From assembly GCA_012728115.1 (NCBI GenBank), contig JAAYFS010000062.1:1-64000 (forward strand): DNA of 64,000 nt. Direction: 5' to 3'. Made by a program: the position numbers and the translations under genes. The notes under the pieces were generated by a model. The model saw only the letters and a list, made by a program, of their open reading frames with translations, was not told the origin of the DNA and ran no database searches. This document shows, piece after piece, positions 43,450 to 52,034 of this stretch (positions within the stretch are counted from its first letter, which is position 1; each line of letters opens with the position of its first letter). Source of the stretch: Bacillota bacterium. GTDB taxonomy: Bacteria > Bacillota > Limnochordia > Darwinibacteriales > JAAYFS01.

Positions 43450-43713
43450 CTATCTTGGTTCTACAATAAGTTTGATTGCCGTACGTTCTTCATTATCAAT
43501 CAAGATATCGGTAAATGCTGGAATACAGACCAGGTCTATACCACTTGGGGCCACGAAACCTCTTGCAATGGCAACTGCTTTCACGGCTTGATTGAGTGCA
43601 CCAGCACCGATCGCCTGAAGTTCAGCTCTACCATTTTCACGCAAAACACCTGCCAACGCTCCCGCCACTGAATTTGGACTCGATTTAGCTGACACCTTTA
43701 ATATTTGTTCCAT
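43450..43713 (-). CDS. spoVS: Stage V sporulation protein S
   Basis: SpoVS is a small Alba-like nucleic-acid binding protein required for later sporulation in Bacillus and acting on septation and coat assembly. The 87-residue chain EQILKVSAKSSPNSVAGALAGVLRENGRAELQAIGAGALNQAVKAVAIARGFVAP is nearly invariant in the family, and ERTAIKLIVEPR closes it. Synteny rny-ymdB-spoVS agrees. The ATG has AAAGGAGGG upstream. Confidence 0.97.
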   Translation of the reverse strand: MEQILKVSAKSSPNSVAGALAGVLRENGRAELQAIGAGALNQAVKAVAIARGFVAPSGIDLVCIPAFTDILIDNEERTAIKLIVEPR

Positions 43714-43815
43714 ATGTGCCCTCCTTTTGGAAAAAATCTTACTTCTTCAATTACTGCCAATTATTACTATATATATTAGCCACTTCTATTTAAATTCCTT
43801 TTTTCACAGTGTATT

Positions 43816-44601
43816 TTACTCATAATTGATTTGCTGGATATTAATTGCTTTCCCTGAAGCATCAAGATCTACCAAAATTCCCCATAACTGAGATGGACCT
43901 TTTGCAACCGAAAACCGAACAGGGAGTTGAGTTAAGAATTTGTGAATCACTGTGTCTTTGTCCACACCGAGAACACCATTCAACGGACCACACATCCCTA
44001 AATCAGTTATATATGCGGTACCCTGAGGAAGGACACGATAATCGGCAGTGGGTACATGGGTATGTGTTCCAGCAATTATACTAACTTTTCCGTCCATAAA
44101 CATTGCGAAAGCGATCTTTTCGGAAGTTGCTTCAGCGTGAAAATCAACCACAATAAATTTTGTTCGCTCTTTTACTTCAGTTAGAATTTCTTCCATTTTG
44201 GTGAATGGGCAATCAAAATCGGCCATGTAGACTCGTCCGCTTAAATTGACTACCGCAACTAAGTATGGACCAAGATCAACATAGCAAAGATAATTTCCAG
44301 GAACACCAGTTGGATAATTCGCGGGACGCAAAATTCTTGGTTCCTCTTGAATATAGGCCATCATTTCTTTTTGATCCCAGACGTGGTTACCACTGGTTAT
44401 AACATCAATACCCATTTCGAACAATTGGGTAGCTATTTTCCTAGTTAAACCAAAACCTCCAGCGGCATTCTCACCGTTTGCAATTATAACATCGGGATTA
44501 TGTTCCCTTTTTATTTTCGGAAGATAGTCTCGAACGATTTCTCTTCCTGGACGTCCGAAGATGTCACCAAGCATAAGTACTCTTAAAACGCCTTCCTTCA
44601 A
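43816..44601 (-). CDS. ymdB: YmdB-family metallophosphoesterase (TIGR00282)
   Basis: YmdB hydrolyses 2',3'-cyclic nucleotides and affects the choice between motility and biofilm in Bacillus. LMLGDIFGRPGREIVRDYL, VIIANGENAAGGFGLT, VITSGNHVWDQKE, VVDFHAEATSEKIAF and IAGTHTHVPTAD carry the metal-binding residues. The length of 261 is normal. It follows rny after a terminator hairpin and precedes spoVS, the conserved order in Firmicutes. Start TTG with AGGAGGG. Confidence 0.96.
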   Translation of the reverse strand: MKEGVLRVLMLGDIFGRPGREIVRDYLPKIKREHNPDVIIANGENAAGGFGLTRKIATQLFEMGIDVITSGNHVWDQKEMMAYIQEEPRILRPANYPTGVPGNYLCYVDLGPYLVAVVNLSGRVYMADFDCPFTKMEEILTEVKERTKFIVVDFHAEATSEKIAFAMFMDGKVSIIAGTHTHVPTADYRVLPQGTAYITDLGMCGPLNGVLGVDKDTVIHKFLTQLPVRFSVAKGPSQLWGILVDLDASGKAINIQQINYE

Positions 44602-44623
44602 AAATGACCCTCCTAGCTAAATG

Positions 44624-44649
44624 TGAAAAACCAGGCAAAAACGCCTGGT
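44624..44649 (-). terminator. Terminator of rny
   Basis: ACCAGGC and GCCTGGT form the stem; leftward TTTTTCAC follows. The hairpin begins directly after the rny stop, and the ymdB start is 23 bases beyond the T-run. Confidence 0.75.
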
Positions 44650-46200
44650 CTATTTCGCATATTCTACTGCTCTAGTTTCGCGAATAACAGTAACCTTGAT
44701 CTGGCCAGGATATTCGAGTTCCGATTCTATTCTCTTGACAATATCTCTAGCTACCAAAGTAGCATTCGCATCGTCGATAGAATCAGGCTTAACCATGATC
44801 CGAATTTCCCTTCCAGCTTGAATTGCAAATGACTTATCTACTCCATCAAAGGAATTAGCAATTTCCTCAAGCTTCTGTAGCCTCTTGATATAAGTCTCAA
44901 GAGTTTCTCTTCTTGCACCAGGTCGAGCAGCCGAAATCGAGTCAGCAGCTGCAACTAAGACAGCCTCAACACTCTCTGGCTCGCAATCACCATGATGGCA
45001 TGCTACAGCATGAATCACTTCAGGATGTTCTTTATATTTCTTCAATAAGTCAACACCTATCTCAACATGAGTACCTTCTATCTCATGATCCAAAGCTTTA
45101 CCTATATCATGCAGCAGGCCAGCTCTTCTTGCGAGACGTTGATCAGCACCTAATTCGGCAGCCATTATGCCAGCTAAGTGAGCGACTTCAATGGAGTGTT
45201 TTAGAACGTTTTGACCATAACTCGTTCTAAACCTCAATCTTCCCAAAATCTTCACTAGCTCAGGATGTAATCCGTGCACATCAGTTTCAAAGGTAGCTTG
45301 TTCACCCTCATCTCTAATAACAGCATCAACTTCTTTGCGAGCTTTTTCAACCATTTCCTCGATACGAGCTGGATGAATTCGCCCATCTGCAATGAGTTTC
45401 TCCAAAGCAATTCTAGCAATCTCTCTCCTAATCGGATCAAAACCAGAAAGGATAACTGCTTCAGGAGTATCATCGATAATAAGGTCGATACCTGTTAGAG
45501 TTTCTAAAGCACGAATATTACGTCCTTCTCTACCTATGATTCTACCCTTCATTTCGTCATTTGGTAGGTTGACCACCGATACAGTTGATTCTGCCACGTG
45601 GTCTGCGGCAGTACGTTGGATCGCAAGCGAGATGATATTACGAGCACGTTTTTCTGCTTCTTCCTTTGCCTGAGTTTCGATATCCTTAATAAGCATAGCT
45701 GTCTCGTGTTTGACTTCTTCTTCGACAGTCTTAAGGATAATTTGCTTAGCCTCATCAGAAGTTAAGCCAGATAACCGCTCGAGTTCTTGACGTTGTTTTT
45801 CTAAAACTGCAGCGATTTCAGCGGCAGAAGACTCCACTTCTTTTTCTCTTCTTTGCAAAGTGTCGTCCTTTTTGTCAAGGGCATCACTCTTACGATCAAG
45901 CATTTCCTCTTTCTGCATCAGCCTTCGTTCTAGCTGTTGCAATTCAGTTCTTCTTTCTCTAGATTCTCTCTCTAATTCATTTCTTAGTCTGTGAATTTCT
46001 TCCTTGGCTTCGACAAGTGCTTCTCGCTTCTTTGTCTCGCCATCTCTTATGGCATCTGCTACAATACGTTTTGCTTCTTCTTCTGCTGACAAAATCTTGG
46101 CTTCTGCTATAAACTTGCGGATTAGAAACCCTGCTCCTCCGCCAATTAGCAACACCAAGAGGTATTTAGCTATTGTTATGACTATTTCTATTATCTTCAC
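44650..46200 (-). CDS. rny: Ribonuclease Y
   Basis: RNase Y initiates mRNA decay from a membrane-bound position. An N-terminal membrane helix ([17 protein letters not shown]) precedes a long coiled coil (residues about 30-160). A KH domain follows ([28 protein letters not shown]), then the HD nuclease domain with [15 protein letters not shown] and AVACHHGD. The 516-residue length is typical. GTG start, closely behind GGTGGGAG. A perfect palindrome lies just upstream. The gene order recA-recX-rny-ymdB is conserved. Confidence 0.97.
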   Translation of the reverse strand: MKIIEIVITIAKYLLVLLIGGGAGFLIRKFIAEAKILSAEEEAKRIVADAIRDGETKKREALVEAKEEIHRLRNELERESRERRTELQQLERRLMQKEEMLDRKSDALDKKDDTLQRREKEVESSAAEIAAVLEKQRQELERLSGLTSDEAKQIILKTVEEEVKHETAMLIKDIETQAKEEAEKRARNIISLAIQRTAADHVAESTVSVVNLPNDEMKGRIIGREGRNIRALETLTGIDLIIDDTPEAVILSGFDPIRREIARIALEKLIADGRIHPARIEEMVEKARKEVDAVIRDEGEQATFETDVHGLHPELVKILGRLRFRTSYGQNVLKHSIEVAHLAGIMAAELGADQRLARRAGLLHDIGKALDHEIEGTHVEIGVDLLKKYKEHPEVIHAVACHHGDCEPESVEAVLVAAADSISAARPGARRETLETYIKRLQKLEEIANSFDGVDKSFAIQAGREIRIMVKPDSIDDANATLVARDIVKRIESELEYPGQIKVTVIRETRAVEYAK

Positions 46201-46212
46201 CTCCCACCTACA

Positions 46213-46233
46213 ACTTGAAGAAATTCTTCAAGT
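46213..46233. promoter_or_regulatory. Perfect 21-base palindrome in the rny leader/promoter
   Basis: ACTTGAAGAA-A-TTCTTCAAGT lies 13 bases before the rny start codon on the leftward strand, right behind a TATACT -10-like element. It could be an operator overlapping the transcription start or an mRNA 5' hairpin. Confidence 0.5.
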
Positions 46234-46246
46234 ATAATAAACTATG

Positions 46247-46275
46247 AATAAAGAAGACCGAGTAGAAACTCGGCC
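46247..46275 (-). terminator. Terminator of recA-recX
   Basis: Leftward GGCCGAGT and ACTCGGTC pair (one G-U) around TTCT, followed by TTCTTTATT. It lies about 95 bases past the recX stop. Confidence 0.65.
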
Positions 46276-46368
46276 TTGCTTAAACTAGACCTCATTTTTA
46301 AGAAACTACTCTGGACTATAAGACAGGTTTAACGTGTGCTTAGATACCCTTGTCTTATTTTAGACTTT

Positions 46369-46857
46369 TTATAAATCAGTGTCAAGTAAATGAGGCAATA
46401 CATCGGCCAACACTTTCCTAGTTATTTCCCAGCTAAAGCCCCGTCTTTGCAACAATGACCCCAATTTTCTATAACACTTATCTAAAGGCGAATCCTTTAA
46501 AGCTCGATACCCTTTCTCAACAACTTCTTTCGCTAAGGACATTTCCTTATCCTTATCGTTTAGCACTTCATTAATAATGTCGTCACAAATCCCCTTCTTT
46601 TCTAACTCCAACCTCAATAAGTAGTTCCCTGTGGGACGAAATCGATTGCGATACTCGACCCAATTCTTTGCACAACGAGCATCATCAAGATATCCCAACT
46701 CTGTTACCCATTCGAGCACTTCATCAATCTCATTCTTACGAAAACCTGAGCGAGCTAAGTATTGTTGCATTTCATACCTAGTTCGATCTCTTGTAGTTAG
46801 GAAGCGGATTGCTTTTTGTCGTGCTTTTCTTGCGCTATCGCTTTCACTCTTTTTCAT
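46369..46857 (-). CDS. recX: Regulatory protein RecX
   Basis: RecX binds RecA filaments and limits recombination. The 162-residue chain consists of repeated three-helix units: [55 protein letters not shown] and [14 protein letters not shown], with the terminal [19 protein letters not shown]. It is translationally coupled to recA: its start lies 14 bases inside the recA 3' end. Confidence 0.93.
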   Translation of the reverse strand: MKKSESDSARKARQKAIRFLTTRDRTRYEMQQYLARSGFRKNEIDEVLEWVTELGYLDDARCAKNWVEYRNRFRPTGNYLLRLELEKKGICDDIINEVLNDKDKEMSLAKEVVEKGYRALKDSPLDKCYRKLGSLLQRRGFSWEITRKVLADVLPHLLDTDL

Positions 46858-47875
46858 CAGCTACTTTTGCCTCTTGTTCTCCTTTTCCAAATAAACCGAC
46901 AGCTTCTCTGACCTTAAATTCAATTTCCTGAGTCAGTTCTAGATTTTGCTTTAAAAATTCGCGGGCATTCTCTCTTCCTTGGCCTAATCTTAGATCTCCA
47001 TAGGAGTACCAGGCTCCACTCTTATTAACAATTCCCAAATCGGCTCCAACATCGAGAATGTTACCCTCTTTAGAAATTCCTTCACCATATATGATATCAA
47101 ACTCAGCTTCCTTAAAAGGCGGAGCAATCTTATTCTTTAACACTTTCACCTTAGTACGGTTTCCAATCAACTCGTTATTCTGTTTGAGTGTTTCTACTCT
47201 TCTTATATCTAAACGAACGGATGCGTAGAACTTCAACGCGCGCCCGCCAGGTGTTGTTTCTGGGTTACCAAACATAATCCCCACTTTTTCACGCAATTGA
47301 TTAGTAAAAATAACAGTTGAATTTGACTTACTAATTGCTCCTGTAAGTTTTCGTAATGCTTGTGACATCAATCTCGCTTGTAAACCGACATGCGCATCGC
47401 CCATCTCGCCCTCAATTTCTGCCCTTGGAACTAGCGCTGCTACTGAGTCAATTACAACTACATCCACAGCTCCACTTCTCACTAAATGCTCAGCAATTTC
47501 TAAGGCTTGTTCAGCATGATCCGGTTGAGATATTAACAGATTGTCGATGTCAACACCTAGTTTTTTTGCGTAAATTGGATCTAAGGCATGTTCGGCATCA
47601 ATCATTGCTGCAATTCCGCCTTGTTTCTGTGCTTCTGCGATTATATGAAGGGTAAGAGTGGTTTTTCCCGAAGATTCTGGTCCATAGATTTCAACAACTC
47701 TTCCCCGAGGAACTCCACCTACTCCCAGAGCAATATCTAAAGTTAATGCTCCTGTAGGGAAAACCTCCACGTTAAGTTTTGCAGCGGCTTCTCCAAGCTT
47801 CATGATCGAACCTTTACCGAATTGTCTTTCTATCTGCGTCACTGCAGTATCTAAAGCTTTTTTCTTATCTTCCAT
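46844..47875 (-). CDS. recA: Recombinase RecA
   Basis: RecA catalyses strand exchange and activates the SOS response. The 343-residue protein has Walker [14 protein letters not shown], Walker [11 protein letters not shown], the L1/L2 loops ([40 protein letters not shown]) and an acidic C-terminal tail. The ATG has an AAAAGGA site. A probable LexA box lies 40 bases upstream. recX follows in an overlapping frame. Confidence 0.98.
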   Translation of the reverse strand: MEDKKKALDTAVTQIERQFGKGSIMKLGEAAAKLNVEVFPTGALTLDIALGVGGVPRGRVVEIYGPESSGKTTLTLHIIAEAQKQGGIAAMIDAEHALDPIYAKKLGVDIDNLLISQPDHAEQALEIAEHLVRSGAVDVVVIDSVAALVPRAEIEGEMGDAHVGLQARLMSQALRKLTGAISKSNSTVIFTNQLREKVGIMFGNPETTPGGRALKFYASVRLDIRRVETLKQNNELIGNRTKVKVLKNKIAPPFKEAEFDIIYGEGISKEGNILDVGADLGIVNKSGAWYSYGDLRLGQGRENAREFLKQNLELTQEIEFKVREAVGLFGKGEQEAKVADEKE

Positions 47876-47914
47876 TCCTTTTATCCTCTCCCAAGTGTAG
47901 TTTTCAGCAAAAAA

Positions 47915-47929
47915 CGAAACTGTTGTTCG
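47915..47929 (-). promoter_or_regulatory. LexA (SOS) box upstream of recA
   Basis: Read leftward, CGAACAACAGTTTCG matches the Gram-positive SOS box CGAAC-N4-GTTCG-type in both half-sites with one change, 40 bases before the recA start and just downstream of a CATAAT -10-like element. recA is the standard SOS gene in Firmicutes. Confidence 0.65.
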
Positions 47930-47975
47930 ATTATGTAATTAAAAAAAGAAGACACTCCTTGGTGCAGACTTAAAC

Positions 47976-49415
47976 TCACTCCAATATTTCGACATCGTCA
48001 ATATGATTCCTTCTTTCAACGAAGGTTCGCGTAAAGGAAAAAGTCGAGCGCAAGCCTTGTACTTGGATTCCGTCCACAGCATTAAGTATGAATCTTTGGG
48101 ACTGATCGCACCACAGAAAATATAGTAGACCAAGGCTAAAAGGGGTTGGAGTTCGAGCTTGAAAGCCACGAATACCAGAAGCACCCGTCGTTCCAGCATT
48201 AATGTACATCGTTTCTTCTTTTTGAACCACTTCAAGCACATGATTATGACCAAAAAGTATCACTGGGAAAACTCCTGGTTCAATAGCCAAAGCAATTCGA
48301 TTATTATGTACCCCAAAGATATCTGGCACATCATCTTGATTGCGGTATTTTTCATTGATTGTTCGGGCTATTTCATCTAGAGTCGAAATCGGTGGGGGTG
48401 TTGGCGAGTAACTATCTGCAGCTACATCAGAAATCCCAGAAATTTTTAAACCTTTGACTTCAACCGAACGATCAGTTATTAATACCACGTTCTCGGTAGC
48501 CGCTAAGCGATCTACAACATCAGGCGAATCATGGTTTCCAGTTGTAAAAACGTATGGCACACCAAGAGTCTCGATCTGGTTAACTAATTCCGCTTCTAAA
48601 GGAGTTCCCCAATCTGTTAAGTCACCCGTATCAATAATAAGGTCAACAGCAAAGTTATCAATTATTTGCCTAACAAAATCGTAGGCAACTGGATTATTGT
48701 GGATATCGGATACATGGAGAACTAACAGATCTGCTTCTAATTGCCCGATCGGTTGGATTCCTTCGATCTGTTTGAAAGCTTGATAGAGGTTATTAGCGAG
48801 AGATTGGATCTGTTGGCCAAGTTCTTCTACTTTCAGAAAGGATTCCTGGATAAGGTTAACCATCCACGGGGCAGCTTGCAGAATTCCTTGATACTGAGGA
48901 TTTTCAAAAGCAGTCACATCATATGTAATATAGCCGACACAAAAGATCGTAAAAACAAGTAAACATCCGATTACTAGTCCCGCCAAATAATTATTTAAGG
49001 ATGCTTTTTTTGAAATAAAAACGCCGAAAAGCCCTCCTAATCCACCCAACAATACCATTTTCATCACAAAGGCTATGATGATTTTTTGTGCCTGTGTTTG
49101 AACCTCAGCGATTATGTGTTCAGCTATATCCTGATCCTTTGCCGAACCGATCGCTTTTAGAATATCCATATCGATGTTCTGCAAAGTAACCACTAACTGC
49201 AGTGGAGCAGAATGTGTTGATGCATGTATTTCTCCGATCGGCGGAATCGAAAATGAAGTTGATCCAGGAAAGCGAATGCCAGTAGTTAATGAGAAACGCA
49301 ATGCGCTCGCTTGGAAAGTCATTGTACCAAAAAGATTAATAAATATTATAGCGCCTATGCCAGCTAAAAAAAGTGGTAGATATCTTCGTCTTTTTGAATA
49401 CACATTGCGGTCCAC
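47976..49415 (-). CDS. Membrane-bound calcineurin-like metallophosphoesterase
   Basis: Membrane segments at residues about 13-32, 112-132 and 143-165 precede a metallophosphoesterase domain. Its metal-binding motifs HVSDIHNNP, IDTGDLTDWG, FTTGNHDSP and LFGHNHV occur in the usual order (residues about 235-390). The long extracytoplasmic loop between the first helices has no recognised fold. The substrate is unknown; the topology places the catalytic domain on one side of the membrane after the third helix, whose orientation I could not settle. It lies between recA and cinA, where most relatives have no gene. Confidence 0.82.
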   Translation of the reverse strand: MDRNVYSKRRRYLPLFLAGIGAIIFINLFGTMTFQASALRFSLTTGIRFPGSTSFSIPPIGEIHASTHSAPLQLVVTLQNIDMDILKAIGSAKDQDIAEHIIAEVQTQAQKIIIAFVMKMVLLGGLGGLFGVFISKKASLNNYLAGLVIGCLLVFTIFCVGYITYDVTAFENPQYQGILQAAPWMVNLIQESFLKVEELGQQIQSLANNLYQAFKQIEGIQPIGQLEADLLVLHVSDIHNNPVAYDFVRQIIDNFAVDLIIDTGDLTDWGTPLEAELVNQIETLGVPYVFTTGNHDSPDVVDRLAATENVVLITDRSVEVKGLKISGISDVAADSYSPTPPPISTLDEIARTINEKYRNQDDVPDIFGVHNNRIALAIEPGVFPVILFGHNHVLEVVQKEETMYINAGTTGASGIRGFQARTPTPFSLGLLYFLWCDQSQRFILNAVDGIQVQGLRSTFSFTRTFVERRNHIDDVEILE

Positions 49416-49421
49416 CAGAGT

Positions 49422-49940
49422 TTATTCCTCCTCAATAATACCTTTTAACATCTCCAAAGCCGATTCTGAAGTTAACCTCTTGATTCTAATTCGATCACCA
49501 GAAAATTGAAAACGCTTTACCAACAAATTTGTGTCTGAACAAGCAGCAACATACACTAAGCCAACTGGCTTTTGGGCTGTTGCCCCCCCAGGACCAGCTA
49601 TTCCAGTAACTCCTAGGCCATAATCTGTTTTTGCCAGGCTACGTACACCCTGTGCCATCTGAATCGCTACCTGTTCACTAACAGCACCGAATTCTTGCAA
49701 TGTGCTTTCATATACCCCTAACAAATCTATCTTAGCTTGGTTACTGTACGTCGTTAAACCACATTGAAAATAGAGTGAACTACCTGGTATATTGGTAATT
49801 CGATGCGCAATTAAACCACCTGTACACGATTCGGCAATCGCAAGGGTCCGATTCTTAAATGTTAATAACTCACCGATAATACTTTCAAGTTCAGGTTTCT
49901 TTTTGTTTATATCTTTTACAGTTGAACAGTTTTTTATCAT
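49422..49940 (-). CDS. CinA C-terminal domain protein (nicotinamide-nucleotide amidohydrolase, PncC)
   Basis: The 172-residue protein corresponds to the C-terminal deamidase domain of CinA. TLAIAESCTGGLIAHRITNIPGSSLYFQCGLTTYSN carries the catalytic Ser, and DYGLGVTGIAGPGGATAQKPVGLVYVA the conserved glycine block. It deamidates NMN in NAD recycling. The N-terminal MoaB-like domain of full-length CinA is absent. The ORF track runs eight codons further; AAGGAGGAG before the ATG at 49940 fixes the start. Next gene starts 6 bases downstream. Confidence 0.92.
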   Translation of the reverse strand: MIKNCSTVKDINKKKPELESIIGELLTFKNRTLAIAESCTGGLIAHRITNIPGSSLYFQCGLTTYSNQAKIDLLGVYESTLQEFGAVSEQVAIQMAQGVRSLAKTDYGLGVTGIAGPGGATAQKPVGLVYVAACSDTNLLVKRFQFSGDRIRIKRLTSESALEMLKGIIEEE

Positions 49941-50032
49941 CTGATTCTCCTCCTTAATATTCAAAATAATTTGATTTCATGTTATAATTTAGCCACCAGC
50001 CGCTTTGCCTAAGGGAAATCCAGGAGGTTTTT

Positions 50033-51025
50033 ATGAAAAGAAAAATGCTCTTAACCAGGCTGTTTGGTGTTCTTTGCGTATTTACTCTACTTTTTAGCGG
50101 TTGCGTCAGTTCGGTGAACCAAATTGTTAAACCAAGCACCCAAGGAGAGTTGATCATCACTACCTCTGCAGAGTCGCTACCCGATGAAGAAATCGTCCGT
50201 GCCGAAATAATCTTTTCAAGAGGAAAGCATACTTTCATCGAATACATGAATGTTGAAGGAATCAATCTTACTGCCAACCTGCTTGTTCCTGTCGGTACCT
50301 GGGATATTCAAATTATCCTCTTTGATCAGGAGGGAAATCCTATTTTCCAGGATCAAAAAGAAGATGTAACAATCTTCCCCGACCGGGCAACTGATTTGAA
50401 AATGAATCTTAGACCTGCCAACGGAAGGGTTAACTTAGTGATCGACCTCGAAGGGCATGTTTATCAAAATCAAATATTTCGAGTTAGAGTTCATTTTAAC
50501 GACAAAGTATATGAACTCAAACGCGACGATATCTTCGAACCCCTTACAAGTGAATTTTCACTAGTGCCTGGATCGTATGATTTTAAGGTAGAACTTTTCA
50601 CTTCTTCTTTTCGGGCCACCGATCGAGTTGATCCTGGTGTTTGGAAAACAATCGATGTTAAGCCTACAGAAGAATTAACCTATGTATGGACACCCCAACA
50701 GGAGTTTCTAAAAATAATCGCCGATATTCACTTAGTTCCAGAACCACCAATTAATCTGAGTGCCTGGTACGATCCAAAAAACGCTCAAGTTGTACTTCAA
50801 TGGTCTCCTTCCTCTACCGAACACATTATAGGATATCTCATTTACGTCCAGGAGGATCCGTTTAGTCGTTCCGTAAGACTAAATGAGGAACCTTGGCAAC
50901 AGTTGACGTTCACCCATGATGTTTCTGAATTGGATGCTTTACAATTAACTTATAGTGTGGCAGCGGTGTCGCCAATAGGAATCGTAGGGTATAGAAAAAA
51001 TACCGATGCGATCATTATTGAGTAA
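50033..51025 (+). CDS. Lipoprotein with beta-sandwich domains, unknown function
   Basis: A signal peptide with the lipobox LFSGC (Cys near residue 24) gives a surface lipoprotein. The 300-residue mature part is beta-rich: one Ig-like domain of about 90 residues (GELIITTSAESLPDEEIVRAEI), a second related one (GRVNLVIDLEGHVYQNQIFRVRVHF) and a C-terminal fibronectin type III-like domain (PPINLSAWYDPKNAQVVLQWSPSSTEHIIGYLIYV). No enzyme motif is seen; binding or scaffold roles are inference. It is on the + strand between leftward genes, with an AGGAGG site and a terminator. Confidence 0.75.
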   Translation: MKRKMLLTRLFGVLCVFTLLFSGCVSSVNQIVKPSTQGELIITTSAESLPDEEIVRAEIIFSRGKHTFIEYMNVEGINLTANLLVPVGTWDIQIILFDQEGNPIFQDQKEDVTIFPDRATDLKMNLRPANGRVNLVIDLEGHVYQNQIFRVRVHFNDKVYELKRDDIFEPLTSEFSLVPGSYDFKVELFTSSFRATDRVDPGVWKTIDVKPTEELTYVWTPQQEFLKIIADIHLVPEPPINLSAWYDPKNAQVVLQWSPSSTEHIIGYLIYVQEDPFSRSVRLNEEPWQQLTFTHDVSELDALQLTYSVAAVSPIGIVGYRKNTDAIIIE

Positions 51026-51027
51026 GT

Positions 51028-51056
51028 AAAGTGGAAGGTTCAATGCCTTCCACTTT
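51028..51056. terminator. Convergent terminator hairpin
   Basis: AAAGTGGAAGG and CCTTCCACTTT form an 11-bp perfect stem with a 7-base loop immediately after the lipoprotein stop and before the leftward PAP2-related gene's stop. No long T-run on either side. Confidence 0.65.
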
Positions 51057-51519
51057 AACTAAGTAACCAATAAGCAAAAAGAATTCCGTATACCGCCCCT
51101 ACGATCACCTCGACTGGAGTATGTCCGATCAGTTCGCGTAATCTATCAGGATGAACTTCACGTTTTCCTAAGTCCTCAACAATCTGATTCAATACTTTCG
51201 CTTGCTTACCCGCTGCTCTTCTAACTCCGGCTGCATCATACATCACAATCAACGAAAAAACTGCAGCCAAGGCAAACACTGGAGAGCTCCAACCCTCATA
51301 TAAACCTACTCCCGTTGCCAACGAAGTTACAAAAGCTGAATGAGCACTTGGCATCCCGCCAGGTTCAACGAGTCTACGAAAATTGAGTTGTCTTTTTGTA
51401 ATTCCCCAAATAACTGTTTTGGCGGTTTGAGCAACCAACCATGCCCAAAGTGCCGTTATCAAAACATTATTCTCCCTAATTCCACTAAAAATCTCGTTTA
51501 TTATAATCACACCTTTCAT
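51055..51519 (-). CDS. Divergent PAP2-superfamily membrane protein (YuiD/DUF212)
   Basis: The conserved blocks RLVEPGGMPSAHSAFVTSLATGVGL, VIMYDAAGVRRAAGKQAKVLNQI and ELIGHTPVEVIVGAVYGILFAY define the DUF212/YuiD family, which has PAP2-like PSxHS motifs but divergent catalytic residues. Four membrane segments are present. Function unknown; it may handle a polyprenyl or lipid phosphate. The ORF track start at 51624 would overlap the divergent DUF441 gene; the ATG at 51519 with a modest GAGACGAGAG upstream fits the family start better. Confidence 0.82.
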   Translation of the reverse strand: MKGVIIINEIFSGIRENNVLITALWAWLVAQTAKTVIWGITKRQLNFRRLVEPGGMPSAHSAFVTSLATGVGLYEGWSSPVFALAAVFSLIVMYDAAGVRRAAGKQAKVLNQIVEDLGKREVHPDRLRELIGHTPVEVIVGAVYGILFAYWLLS

Positions 51520-51565
51520 TAACTCTCGTCTCAATGAATAGACTTTCTTTGAAGGGGGAATTAAC

Positions 51566-52012
51566 GTGAATACTATCTTACCCTTATTAATTGTACTCCT
51601 AATTGGCGTGATTACCAAGAACAATGTTTTAGCAGCAGCAGCTGGAATTGTATTGGTGTTGAATTTTCTGAATTTGCAGCGTTTTTATCCTTTAATTGAG
51701 GTGAGAGGAGTCGAATTAGGATTACTCTTTCTGACCATCACTCTTTTAATGCCTTTTGCCTCTGCAAAAATTGGTTGGGAAGATATCGTTCGAACTTTAA
51801 CTTCTACCACTGGACTATTCGCTGTGGTCGGTGGAATCATCGGAGCCTATCTCAATAGTCGAGGGTTGAGCTTGCTTACTATCCAACCAGAGATCATTCC
51901 TGGTATCCTCATCGGTGTTGTGATCAGTATCGCTTTTTTTGGGGGAATCTCTGTTGGACCCGTTATGGCAGCTGGCTTCACCGCTGTTTTAATCAATCTT
52001 TTGTATCGCTAG
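51566..52012 (+). CDS. DUF441 family membrane protein (YtwI-like)
   Basis: The 148-residue protein has four or five membrane segments (VNTILPLLIVLLIGVITK at the start, then NVLAAAAGIVLVLNFL and the last GGISVGPVMAAGFTAVLINLL) and the family block GVELGLLFLTITLLMPFASAKIGWEDI. DUF441 is widespread in Firmicutes, function unknown. GTG start with AAGGGGG. It is divergent from the PAP2-related gene across about 47 bases. Confidence 0.88.
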   Translation: MNTILPLLIVLLIGVITKNNVLAAAAGIVLVLNFLNLQRFYPLIEVRGVELGLLFLTITLLMPFASAKIGWEDIVRTLTSTTGLFAVVGGIIGAYLNSRGLSLLTIQPEIIPGILIGVVISIAFFGGISVGPVMAAGFTAVLINLLYR

Positions 52013-52034
52013 CCTTATTCATTTATCTAAAGTT

